Source: Buttiauxella agrestis (GTDB taxonomy: Bacteria; Pseudomonadota; Gammaproteobacteria; Enterobacterales; Enterobacteriaceae). Taken from it: 64,000 nucleotides of DNA. Location: NCBI RefSeq assembly GCF_900446255.1, contig NZ_UIGI01000001.1, forward strand, positions 124,001-188,000, in the 5' to 3' direction. Positions 46,163 through 54,923 of the stretch are shown one piece after another. Position numbers and translations under genes: made by a program. The notes below the pieces were generated by a model. It was not told where the DNA came from. It was given only the letters and a program-made list of their open reading frames with translations, and did no database searches. The first letter of the stretch is position 1. The number at the start of each line of letters is the position of its first letter.

Positions 46163-48247
46163 ATGCCATACACACCGATGAGCGATCTCGGGCAACAGGG
46201 TCTATTTGATATAACGCGCACCCTGTTGCAGCAACCTGATCTCCCGGCGCTTGCTAACTGCCTGACGCAAATGGCAAAGCAAGGTGCGCTGGCGGACAGA
46301 GTGAATATTCTGCTTTATCATCCGCTGCATCAGCGTGTGTCCTTTTTTGGCACGGATAAGCATGGCAAGGAATGGCATTACGAAGATGAAATGGTGTTGG
46401 CAAATGGCCCGGTGCGGCGCGTGCTCTCACGCCCGGAAGCGCTGATTTGCACCCATGAAGAATTTAGTGATACCTGGCCGCAGGTACTGAATCTCGAGCT
46501 ATACGCGCCGTTTGGTCGTTATTGCCTGTTGCCATTGGCTGCCGAAGGTAAAATTTTTGGTGGCTGCGAGTTTATTCGCAATAACGACGCTGAATGGACA
46601 GATAAAGAACTTAACCGCTTACACACCATGGCACAGGTTGTCGCGCTGGTGGCGGAACAAATTCAAAGCCGCCTCGACTCAAACCTGGGTTATCAGCAGC
46701 TTTGCCGCGAACGCGACGATTTCCGTATTCTGGTGGCGGTCACTAACGCCGTGCTTTCTAAGCTCGATCTCGACGAATTGATCAGCGAAATCGCCCGTGA
46801 GATTCACCACTATTTCTCAATCGATTCCATCAGTATCGTCCTGCGGACCAACCGCAAAGACCGCCTCAATATCTATTCCACCCACTTTGTGGAAGAGCAA
46901 TCGCCAATCCATGATCACAGTGATGTCGCTCTGGCGGGCACGCTTTCCGAGCGGGTATTTAAAAGCGGCGAAATGCTGCTGTTGAATTTGCATCACGGCG
47001 ATCAACTTGCGCCGTACGAACGCATGTTGTTCGAGATGTGGGGCAACCAAATTCAAACGCTGTGCCTGTTGCCGCTGACTTTCGGCAATAACATGCTGGG
47101 CGTGTTGAAACTGGCGCAATGCGAGGCGGGCGTATTCACCCCACAAAACCTCAAGCTGCTACGGCAGATTGCAGAACGCATTGCGATTGCGGTGGATAAC
47201 GCGCTGGCGTACCAGGAAATCAATCGTCTGAAAGAAAACCTGGTGGACGAAAATCTGTATCTGACCGAGCAAATCAATAATGTCGCCAGCGATTTCGGCG
47301 AGATTATTGGCCGCAGCGACGTGATGTCGAATGTGCTCAAACAGGTTGAGATGGTCGCGAAAAGCGACAGTACGGTGCTGATCCTCGGTGAAACAGGAAC
47401 GGGCAAGGAGCTGATTGCCCGCGCGATTCACAATCTGAGCGAGCGTAACAGCCGCCGGATGGTGAAAATTAACTGTGCGGCGATGCCTGCCGGATTGCTG
47501 GAAAGCGACTTGTTCGGCCATGAACGCGGGGCCTTTACAGGTGCTAACACTCAGCGTATCGGCCGTTTTGAACTGGCGGATAAAAGCTCGCTGTTTCTTG
47601 ATGAAGTCGGCGATATGCCGCTGGAGCTGCAACCCAAACTGTTGCGCGTGCTTCAGGAACAAGAATTTGAACGCCTCGGGAGCAACAAAGTTCAGCAAGT
47701 GGATGTGCGTTTAATTGCTGCGACCAACCGTAATCTTAAAGAGATGGTGCTGGATCGCGAGTTCCGCAGTGACCTCTATTACCGTCTGAATGTCTTCCCG
47801 ATTATGTTGCCGCCGCTGCGTGAGCGCCCGGAAGATATCCCGCTGCTGGTGAAATCCTTCACCTTTAAAATCGCCCATCGCATGAACCGCAATATCGACA
47901 GTATTCCGGCAGAAACGTTGCGCGCTCTCAGCCGTATGGACTGGCCGGGTAACGTGCGTGAGCTGGAAAACGTGATTGAACGCGCGGTGCTGCTGACTCG
48001 CGGCAATGTGCTGCATCTTTCCTTGCCGGAAATGGACTACTGCGTGCCGGAAGAAAAACCGATGCAGTTGGTGGCGAGCGAAGAGATTCGCGAAGGCGAG
48101 GATGAAGCCCAAAGAATTATGCGCGTGCTTAAAGAAACTAACGGTGTGGTGGCTGGCCCCCGGGGTGCCGCGCAACGCCTGGGATTAAAGCGCACCACGC
48201 TGCTTTCTCGCATGAAACGTTTGGGGATTGATAAAGAGGGAATATAA
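46163..48247 (+). CDS. fhlA: Formate hydrogenlyase transcriptional activator FhlA
   Basis: Formate-sensing sigma-54 activator of the FHL regulon, 694 residues (E. coli 692). Two GAF-like domains fill about residues 1-370. The AAA+ domain has Walker A GETGTGKE at 409-416, the sigma-54-contacting loop GAFTGA and Walker B SLFLDEVGDMP. The C-terminal Fis-type HTH reads AAQRLGLKRTTLLSRMKRLG. It probably reads through from hypE as in E. coli. The GAF region is more divergent from E. coli than the AAA+ part. Confidence 0.97.
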   Translation: MPYTPMSDLGQQGLFDITRTLLQQPDLPALANCLTQMAKQGALADRVNILLYHPLHQRVSFFGTDKHGKEWHYEDEMVLANGPVRRVLSRPEALICTHEEFSDTWPQVLNLELYAPFGRYCLLPLAAEGKIFGGCEFIRNNDAEWTDKELNRLHTMAQVVALVAEQIQSRLDSNLGYQQLCRERDDFRILVAVTNAVLSKLDLDELISEIAREIHHYFSIDSISIVLRTNRKDRLNIYSTHFVEEQSPIHDHSDVALAGTLSERVFKSGEMLLLNLHHGDQLAPYERMLFEMWGNQIQTLCLLPLTFGNNMLGVLKLAQCEAGVFTPQNLKLLRQIAERIAIAVDNALAYQEINRLKENLVDENLYLTEQINNVASDFGEIIGRSDVMSNVLKQVEMVAKSDSTVLILGETGTGKELIARAIHNLSERNSRRMVKINCAAMPAGLLESDLFGHERGAFTGANTQRIGRFELADKSSLFLDEVGDMPLELQPKLLRVLQEQEFERLGSNKVQQVDVRLIAATNRNLKEMVLDREFRSDLYYRLNVFPIMLPPLRERPEDIPLLVKSFTFKIAHRMNRNIDSIPAETLRALSRMDWPGNVRELENVIERAVLLTRGNVLHLSLPEMDYCVPEEKPMQLVASEEIREGEDEAQRIMRVLKETNGVVAGPRGAAQRLGLKRTTLLSRMKRLGIDKEGI

Positions 48248-48288
48248 ACTAGTTATAACCCTACATTTTTTACCAGGTAATAGCGATT

Positions 48289-48636
48289 ATGGCTCTGATC
48301 CCAAAAAACTACACGCGGCTGGAAAGCGGCTACCGAGAGAAAGCGCTGAAGTTGTTCCCGTGGGTATGCGGACGCTGCTCGCGTGAGTTTGTGTATTCTA
48401 ATTTGCGCGAACTCACCGTACACCACATGGACCACGACCATACCAACAACCCGGAAGACGGCAGTAACTGGGAGCTTTTGTGTCTGTATTGTCACGATCA
48501 CGAGCACTCAAAATACACCGAAGCTGACCAGTACGGTTCGACGGTGGTTGCGGGCGAAGACGCGCAGAAGGATGTGGGAGAAGCGACCTACAACCCATTT
48601 GCCGACTTAAAATCCATGCTCAACAAGAAGAAGTAG
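48289..48636 (+). CDS. yajD: HNH-family putative nuclease YajD
   Basis: A 115-residue protein almost identical in layout to E. coli YajD. The HNH motif is seen as ELTVHHMDHDHTNNPEDGSNWELLCLYCHDH (quoted in part: VHHMDHDH and CLYCHDHEH), with a CGRC pair near residue 27 for zinc. The function is unknown. In E. coli yajD lies near tsx, far from fhlA, so its place here marks a rearrangement. Confidence 0.94.
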   Translation: MALIPKNYTRLESGYREKALKLFPWVCGRCSREFVYSNLRELTVHHMDHDHTNNPEDGSNWELLCLYCHDHEHSKYTEADQYGSTVVAGEDAQKDVGEATYNPFADLKSMLNKKK

Positions 48637-48661
48637 TTGGGCACCGCCTTTCAATGCATTC

Positions 48662-48691
48662 AGGTGGGTAACTCACCGTTACTCACCTTTT
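48662..48691 (+). terminator. Terminator after yajD
   Basis: AGGTGGGTAAC pairs with GTTACTCACCT (one G-T wobble) around TCACC, followed by four T residues. Confidence 0.75.
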
Positions 48692-49866
48692 ACCGTCTTA
48701 ACTCTTTGATTTCCCCTTGTAGCTCTCCATTTCAGGTCTTTCGGAATTATCTCGGGGCGTTTACGGAATTTTCGCAGTTTTTCAAATTCCAACCTCACTG
48801 CATGATTGATCACCGCTTGAAATTCAGCGCTCAGAAATCATTCTGATTCCGCAAAAATTCGGCACGTCATTTGTGCCAGCGGAATAAAAAACACCCAATA
48901 CGCCAATATAGCTATTACTTTTTAACCTTATAAACAGTGCCTTCTGCCCTTTTCAGCGCCTAAATTCCGCCGCGGATTTTGTGGTATTTCCTTCTGACGG
49001 CAGCCGGAGGCGCTGAAGATAGGGTTTTTGCTTTTACCCGAAACGCCAAAATGCCCACCCAAAATCCCCTAAAAACCTTCGCAGACTTTGGGCATTACCG
49101 AATAGAAATATCTCGGACCAGAAAAATGCACGACCTTATCGATAAAAATCATTATTTTTCAGCTTGTTACTGTATTTCTTTAAACGGGATGTTACAACTG
49201 GATTTCACCGTTTTTATGGAAGAGAAATACACTTCACATTCTGCTGTATCAGAAAATTCCTGGAGCATTCATTGGCCGCATGAAAGATCAAGAAAAGCAC
49301 TTCTTGCACACGATGTTGGGTTTAAAGTCAGTTAACAGTCAGCACTTTTAACTCAATATTCACCCGTATCATCCTCGAACGATATTTATTATATATGGCA
49401 TTATTTTCAATATCGATATAAATGAAATTTAATAAATTATTAATTAAATAAAATGAATCATCACGATGAAAACATTATTAAAGAGTGTATTTCCTTCTGG
49501 TTAATAAACAAAAACACCCCGCAAATAAATCCTGATTAACATGAAAATCAGTAATAAATCAATAATTTCAAATATCTTAGTAGTAATTAATTAAATTAAA
49601 CTTAGCTTTTGATTATAGTGTGATTTTTCATATCTTGTTGTTTTTAATGCTATTTAATTTTACTTTAAAAAACTAATAACGCTACGAAACTTATCGAGTA
49701 TGAATGAAAATAAAAAACATGTCTTTTTGCGATGATAAAAACAATGCCATATGATTCGTCCGACTCCACTATTCCATACATTAATGATGTTACATGGGTA
49801 GTGCTGCTCGCGAATATGTGAAATGGATTTTTTGTATGGCAAGTGGATATATTCGCTTTCGCCATG
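48692..49866. other. 1.2 kb gene-poor, AT-rich region ahead of capsule operon
   Basis: No reading frame here looks clearly real. A frame on the plus strand open from 48964 to 49335 (containing TAAGGAEDRVFAFTRNAKMP) could be a prophage-type remnant. Inverted copies TTCAGCGCC (48952) / GGCGCTGAA (49009) and AATGCCCA (49050) / TGGGCATT (49089) suggest structured RNA. From 49380 to 49860 the sequence is very AT-rich and should hold the promoter of the polysaccharide operon; I could not fix it or an Rcs box. Confidence 0.6.
48964..49335 (+). pseudogene. Possible short ORF or phage-type remnant
   Basis: An open frame of about 124 codons with only a TTG start at 48979. The segment LLTAAGGAEDRVFAFTRNA followed by MPTQNPL resembles, from memory, small frames found in P4-like satellite prophage immunity regions of enterobacteria. 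No ribosome binding site or known domain was seen, and the second half has a different, AT-rich composition. It is more likely a remnant than a working gene. Confidence 0.25.
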
Positions 49867-49877
49867 GGCGGTAGCGT
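49867..49877 (+). promoter_or_regulatory. ops element (JUMPstart) of the polysaccharide operon
   Basis: GGCGGTAGCGT is the ops sequence exactly. ops in the 5' leader of long polysaccharide operons recruits RfaH to RNA polymerase and stops early termination. It lies 28 bases ahead of the first gene, preceded by a weak hairpin (ATGGC...GCCAT, 49836-49865). It marks the start of a transcript reaching perhaps to wzi. Confidence 0.93.
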
Positions 49878-49905
49878 TGTTAAAGATAAATAAGGTATTA
49901 CCATC

Positions 49906-50997
49906 ATGAGTAAAGATATTTTCATCATGTTTATAACAGCGATGATTGCTCTCCTTATTGCTCGCATGGTGGCCTTGATGTGTGGTCTGGTCGATAAACC
50001 TGGCGGGCGTAAACAGCACAAAGGTGAAGTTCCTCTGGTGGGTGGCATCTCTTTCTATTGCGCAATTGCGATGTTTTACATCTTCATGCCTGAAACGCTG
50101 CCTCTCAGCGAAGCGCATTTCCTGACTTACCTACTCAGCATCTCTTTATTGTTGCTGGTAGGCATTGCTGACGATCGCTTTGACCTTCCCGTCGTGCCGC
50201 GCGTGGTTATTCAGGCCATGTCCGCCATTATTTTGATGATTGATGGCCTGTATCTACACACGTTTGGGCATGTGCTGGGGTCTTTCGAACTGGTGTTAGG
50301 ACCGGTGGGCTATTTGGTCACGCTGTTCGCGACCTGGGCGGCAATCAATGCCTACAACATGATTGATGGCATTGATGGATTACTCGGTTCGGTGGCGGGT
50401 GCAACCTTTGCCGCGCTGATGGTGGTCTTCCTTCTGGCCGGTTCAGAAATACGCGCAATGTGGTGTCTGTTAATGATAGTCGCCTTAATCCCCTATTTGA
50501 TGCTCAACATGGGGTTAATCGGCAGCAAACGGCTGAAAGTATTTATGGGTGATGCAGGCAGCATGGTGATTGGTTTTACCGTGTTGTGGCTCGTAATGCT
50601 GAGTAGCCAGGGTGAGAACGCCGAAATGGCGCCGGTTATTGCATTGTGGCTGATAGCTCTGCCGTTGATGGACATGGTTGCCATCATGATTCGCCGAGTA
50701 CGCCGTGGACACAGCCCGTTCCACCCGGATCGCGATCACTTGCACCACATCCTACTGCGCAGCGGGCTAACGTCTCGCCAGACAGTATTAGTTATGACGA
50801 TCCTCACGGCCACTATTGCAGGTTTCGGCATTGTGCTTTCCATTTTAGGGACGCCTGAATGGCTCTCCTTAGTGTTCTTCTTTGGGGTATTTATCAGCTA
50901 CATATTAGCGAACAATCGGCTGCAATCCCTTAACCCAGATATGAGAGCGCAATTTAGCCGGCCAGGAACCGCAACGTTCACTGCCAGTAATCGTTAA
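49906..50997 (+). CDS. WecA-like undecaprenyl-phosphate HexNAc-1-phosphate transferase
   Basis: Polytopic initiating enzyme (363 residues, about eleven hydrophobic segments) that would put GlcNAc-1-P, or a related sugar phosphate, onto undecaprenyl phosphate. Motifs of the MraY/WecA family: the DDRFDLP segment (Mg2+ site), NAYNMIDGIDGL, FMGDAGS and HPDRDHLHHIL. Its closeness to E. coli WecA is high, but it sits here ahead of wza rather than in the enterobacterial common antigen cluster, so it is probably a second, capsule-dedicated copy. It replaces the WbaP/WcaJ type used by most group 1 capsules. The acceptor sugar is not provable from sequence. Confidence 0.88.
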   Translation: MSKDIFIMFITAMIALLIARMVALMCGLVDKPGGRKQHKGEVPLVGGISFYCAIAMFYIFMPETLPLSEAHFLTYLLSISLLLLVGIADDRFDLPVVPRVVIQAMSAIILMIDGLYLHTFGHVLGSFELVLGPVGYLVTLFATWAAINAYNMIDGIDGLLGSVAGATFAALMVVFLLAGSEIRAMWCLLMIVALIPYLMLNMGLIGSKRLKVFMGDAGSMVIGFTVLWLVMLSSQGENAEMAPVIALWLIALPLMDMVAIMIRRVRRGHSPFHPDRDHLHHILLRSGLTSRQTVLVMTILTATIAGFGIVLSILGTPEWLSLVFFFGVFISYILANNRLQSLNPDMRAQFSRPGTATFTASNR

Positions 50998-51071
50998 TCC
51001 CCCCTCTATTTTCCTGGCGTAGACCCCAGCGTGTCTGGGTTTTACACTCTTTGATGAAGTAAGTGACCAAC

Positions 51072-52205
51072 ATGATGACTGTAAAATTAGCAGCTGTTCC
51101 GCTTTTGATTTCAGCTGTTTTACTCAGTGGCTGTACGATTGTGCCTGGCAGCAACCTCACGACCTACGGTAAAACCATCGTCAATAAAGACGACACTGTG
51201 AATATCAATGACAAAGTCAATGTCTATCGCGTGACGCCAAAATTGATTGAGTCACTCGCTGCCGCACCTGTAGTGGCACGGACTAACCCGCAGTTAGAAA
51301 GCGAAGTTCAGGATTACCAATACCGAATTGGCGTAGGCGATGTGCTGATGGTCACAGTGTGGGATCACCCGGAACTGACGACGCCAGCGGGCCAGTATCG
51401 CAGTGCTTCCGACACCGGTAACTGGGTGCAATCCGACGGCACGATCTTCTACCCGTACGCAGGCAAGGTAAAAGTGGTGGGCCGTACACTCGCCCAGTTG
51501 CGCGAGGAGCTGACCAACAAACTGGCGGCTTACATTGAAACTCCGCAAATCGACATCAGTGTTGCCGCATTCCGTTCCCAAAAAGCCTATGTGACGGGTG
51601 AAGTCGCCCACTCCGGCCAGTTGTCTATTTCTAATGTGCCTCTAACCATCATGGATGCGATCAATCAGGCCGGTGGCCTGGGGGAAAACGCCGACTGGAA
51701 TAACGCGGTGCTGACCCACAACGGTAAAGATGAGCGAATTTCCCTGCAGGCGCTGATGAAAAATGGGGATCTTCAACAAAACCGCCTGATGTACAACGGC
51801 GACATTCTTTATGTACCACGTAACGATGACCTGAAAGTGTTCGTGATGGGAGAAGTGAAAAAGCAAACCACGCTCAGAATGGACCGCAGCGGTATGACAC
51901 TGACCGAAGCGCTGGGTAATGCGGAAGGCATCGACCAGATGACATCCGATGCGACGGGTATTTTCGTTATTCGCTCGACACGCGCAAAAGAAAATAGCGG
52001 CAAAATTGCCAACGTCTATCAGTTGGATGTTTCCGATGCGACAGCGTTGGTGATGGGCACTGAATTCAAACTGCAACCTTATGACATCGTGTATGTCACC
52101 ACCGCACCAATTACTCGCTGGAATCGCGTGCTGGGTCAGTTAGTCCCAACAATTACAGGGGTTAACGATATGACTGAAACCGTCCGCATGATTAAGAACT
52201 GGTAA
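51072..52205 (+). CDS. wza: Outer-membrane polysaccharide export lipoprotein Wza
   Basis: Octameric outer-membrane channel for capsule or exopolysaccharide export. From the ATG at 51072 it has 377 residues with a lipobox ending LLSGC (lipidated Cys21). The polysaccharide export motif [17 protein letters not shown], the SLBB-type repeats and the C-terminal [16 protein letters not shown] (transmembrane helix) match E. coli Wza. A GTG nine bases upstream and a second ATG at 51075 are alternative starts. Confidence 0.95.
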   Translation: MMTVKLAAVPLLISAVLLSGCTIVPGSNLTTYGKTIVNKDDTVNINDKVNVYRVTPKLIESLAAAPVVARTNPQLESEVQDYQYRIGVGDVLMVTVWDHPELTTPAGQYRSASDTGNWVQSDGTIFYPYAGKVKVVGRTLAQLREELTNKLAAYIETPQIDISVAAFRSQKAYVTGEVAHSGQLSISNVPLTIMDAINQAGGLGENADWNNAVLTHNGKDERISLQALMKNGDLQQNRLMYNGDILYVPRNDDLKVFVMGEVKKQTTLRMDRSGMTLTEALGNAEGIDQMTSDATGIFVIRSTRAKENSGKIANVYQLDVSDATALVMGTEFKLQPYDIVYVTTAPITRWNRVLGQLVPTITGVNDMTETVRMIKNW

Positions 52206-52207
52206 TT

Positions 52208-52642
52208 ATGTTTGATTCAATATTAGTGGTTTGCATCGGCAATATCTGCCGCTCCCCAACCGGGGAGCGATTATTACGAAAAGCTCTGCCGGCTATAAAG
52301 ATTGATTCTGCTGGATTAGGTGCGCTGGTTGGTGAAGGTGCCAACCCAATAGCGGCACAAGTTGCTGCGGAAAATGGCTTATTGCTTGATGGACATTGCG
52401 CCCAGGCATTCTCTTCAGAGCTTGCGATGCAATATGACCTGATTCTGGTGATGGAAAAATCCCATCTTGAGCGCATAAAAAAAAACTACCCGGAAGCGAG
52501 TGGCAAAACCATGTTAATGGGCCACTGGCAGAACCAGCTTGAAATTGGTGACCCCTACAAAAAAAGCCGAGAAATGTACCAACTGGTTTATACACAGCTG
52601 GCTCAAAGCACCGCGCGTTGGGTTCTGGCATTAAAGAAATAG
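52208..52642 (+). CDS. wzb: Low-molecular-weight protein-tyrosine phosphatase Wzb
   Basis: Dephosphorylates Wzc, allowing it to cycle during polymer assembly. The 144-residue protein has the active-site loop VCIGNICRSPTGER (nucleophile Cys9, Arg15) and the acid Asp in IGDPYKK. It starts two bases after the wza stop. Confidence 0.95.
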   Translation: MFDSILVVCIGNICRSPTGERLLRKALPAIKIDSAGLGALVGEGANPIAAQVAAENGLLLDGHCAQAFSSELAMQYDLILVMEKSHLERIKKNYPEASGKTMLMGHWQNQLEIGDPYKKSREMYQLVYTQLAQSTARWVLALKK

Positions 52643-52665
52643 ATACCGTAAAGAGATGTCGCTAA

Positions 52666-54816
52666 ATGTCTGAAGTAACCTCTAGTTTTAATAAAAACAA
52701 TAATAAAACTGAAGATATTAATTTATCTGATCTGATAGGTGTGCTGCGCGATAATAAGTGGAAGATTACAATAATCACCACTCTATTTACTGTGCTAAGT
52801 ATTACTTATGCCTTGTTAGCCACGCCGATATATAGTGCCAGCGCATTGGTCCAGGTGGAACAAACGGCTGGAGGAAATGTGTTGAGCAAACTTTCAGAAA
52901 TTATTCCGGACGGGAAACCGGAGTCGCAGACAGAAATAGGTTTACTGCAGTCTCGTTTAGTTATCGGGCAAACAGTTGATGATCTGGCCCTGGACACAGT
53001 GATTAAGCAAAGGCATTTCCCACTTTTCGGCAAAGGTCTGTCTCGTCTGCTTGGTTATCCTGATGGAAGGATAGCTATTTCACGATTAACGGTTCCAGAT
53101 GAATTATTGGATACTCCATTCACCCTTACTGTATTGTCGCCAAATGAGTACAGCATTTCTATAAATGATCTAACTCTACAAGGCAAAACAGGTGAATTAC
53201 TAGAGAAGAATGGTATTAGCTTGTTAGTCAGCGATATTTCAGCAAAAGCAGATACTACTTTTGTAGTGACCAAGCTTGCAAAGCTAACAGCTATTAATAA
53301 TTTGCTAGATAATTTCTCTGTAACTGACATGAGCAAAGATAGTGGCATGTTGCAATTAACGTTTAAAGAAGAGAGTGTTAAGCAAGCAACAGATATATTA
53401 AACAGCATCAGTAATAACTATCTACAACAAAACGTCGGCCGCAAATCAGAAGAGGCCGCAAGAAGTCTTGATTTCCTCAAGGAACAATTGCCATTAATTC
53501 GTTCAAAATTAGACGATGCAGAAAATAGTTTGAACTTGTATCGTCAGAAAAATGAGTCGGTGGATTTATCGTTAGAAGCGAAATCTGTACTTGATAACAC
53601 TGTCTCGCTAGAAACACAGATAAACGAACTTACCTTTAAAGAGGCAGAAATTTCCAAACTCTATACTCGTGATCACCCTGCCTATAGAACGCTTTTGGAA
53701 AAGAAAGCGTTATTGCTTAAAGAACGTGACAAATTAAATGTTCGCATCAGTAATATGCCAAAGACACAGCAGGAGATATTAAGTCTAACACGGGATGTGC
53801 AGTCCGGGCAGGAAGTGTATATGCTGTTGCTAAATAAGCAGCAAGAATTAAACATTAATAAAGCCAGTACCGTTGGTAATGTACGTATTATAGATAATGC
53901 CGTCGCCGATCATAAGCCTGTAGCACCCAAAAAACCTATTGTTGTTTTAGTGGGTATGCTTTTGGGTTTGTTTATTTCAGTTGTTTATTGCATCGTTCGT
54001 AAGTTATTACATAGTGGAATTGAAAGTAGCGAACAGATTGAGGGCTTAGGGCTTAATGTCTATGCAACTATTCCAACATCGAAATGGTTGAAAGATAAAA
54101 ACCAGAAACTGGGGAGAAATAAGAGAAAAACAATACGGTCGGTAAATTTGTTGGCGAAAGATAATCCGACAGATCTCTCTGTTGAAGCTTTTAGAAGCCT
54201 TCGAACCAGTTTGCATTTTGCCATGTTACAAGCTGAAAATAACATATTACTCATTTCTGGCGCGACTCCAGAAGCGGGCAAAACATTTGTAAGTTGTAAC
54301 CTTGCGGCAGTGATCGCGCAGTCGGACAAAAAAGTATTGCTGATTGATGCCGATTTACGTAAAGGTCAGGTTCATCATATTCTTGGTTGCTCAGAGAAAA
54401 AAGGATTGTCTGATATTTTGGTTGGTAAAGACTCTTATGATGTAAATATCAAGAAAACAGAAATTGAGAATCTGGATTTTATCTCCAGAGGGCAAATACC
54501 TCCGAATCCTTCTGAGCTTTTAATGAATGCCAACTTTAAACATTTAATGGTGTGGGCAGCGAGTAAGTATGATCTGGTCATTGTCGATACACCACCAGTC
54601 CTGGCGGTTAGTGATGCATGTATAGCTGCGAAATATGCAGGGACCACTATGCTTGTGGCCCGTTTCCAGCAAAACACCCTGAAAGAAATAGAAGTCTCAG
54701 CTAAACGATTTGCTCAAAATAATCTAACAGTGAATGGCATAATTTTTAATGGTGTTGAAAAAACCTCACATAATTATTATGAGTATGGTAGCTATACCCA
54801 ATATCAAAGCAATTAA
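52666..54816 (+). CDS. wzc: Polysaccharide co-polymerase tyrosine autokinase Wzc
   Basis: Inner-membrane PCP-2a protein controlling polymer length and export, 716 residues. Two transmembrane segments lie near residues 33-53 and 425-445, flanking a periplasmic coiled-coil part. The cytoplasmic BY-kinase has Walker A GATPEAGKT (532-540), Walker A' LLIDADLRKGQ and Walker B LVIVDTPPV. The tail has five Tyr (704, 705, 707, 710, 713) for autophosphorylation. From this gene onward the base composition becomes clearly AT-rich relative to wza and wzb. Confidence 0.95.
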   Translation: MSEVTSSFNKNNNKTEDINLSDLIGVLRDNKWKITIITTLFTVLSITYALLATPIYSASALVQVEQTAGGNVLSKLSEIIPDGKPESQTEIGLLQSRLVIGQTVDDLALDTVIKQRHFPLFGKGLSRLLGYPDGRIAISRLTVPDELLDTPFTLTVLSPNEYSISINDLTLQGKTGELLEKNGISLLVSDISAKADTTFVVTKLAKLTAINNLLDNFSVTDMSKDSGMLQLTFKEESVKQATDILNSISNNYLQQNVGRKSEEAARSLDFLKEQLPLIRSKLDDAENSLNLYRQKNESVDLSLEAKSVLDNTVSLETQINELTFKEAEISKLYTRDHPAYRTLLEKKALLLKERDKLNVRISNMPKTQQEILSLTRDVQSGQEVYMLLLNKQQELNINKASTVGNVRIIDNAVADHKPVAPKKPIVVLVGMLLGLFISVVYCIVRKLLHSGIESSEQIEGLGLNVYATIPTSKWLKDKNQKLGRNKRKTIRSVNLLAKDNPTDLSVEAFRSLRTSLHFAMLQAENNILLISGATPEAGKTFVSCNLAAVIAQSDKKVLLIDADLRKGQVHHILGCSEKKGLSDILVGKDSYDVNIKKTEIENLDFISRGQIPPNPSELLMNANFKHLMVWAASKYDLVIVDTPPVLAVSDACIAAKYAGTTMLVARFQQNTLKEIEVSAKRFAQNNLTVNGIIFNGVEKTSHNYYEYGSYTQYQSN

Positions 54817-54847
54817 ATGAAATATAGTAGATAGATAACCAGTAATT

Positions 54848-54884
54848 AACTAATTAGTGAATGGGGTTTCGCTAATTAGTTTTT
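54848..54884 (+). terminator. Hairpin with T-run after wzc, possible attenuator
   Basis: AACTAATTAG and CTAATTAGTT pair around TGAATGGGGTTTCG and run into TTTTT. It lies between wzc and the variable genes. E. coli K30 has a stem-loop attenuator at the same place (from memory), which RfaH/ops would partly override. Confidence 0.75.
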
Positions 54885-54923
54885 ATACAAAACCGGAATG
54901 TTAAATGTGTTACTAAATTATAT

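Noticed and set aside
49380-49860. RcsAB box ahead of the capsule operon
   Set aside because: Only half-site-like AAGATA/TATCTTA sequences were seen near 49577, not a full TAAGAATATTCTTA-type match.
49660-50118. 152-codon minus-strand frame over the ops region and wecA-like start
   Set aside because: It runs antisense to ops and the wecA-like gene and has no ribosome site or recognisable domain.
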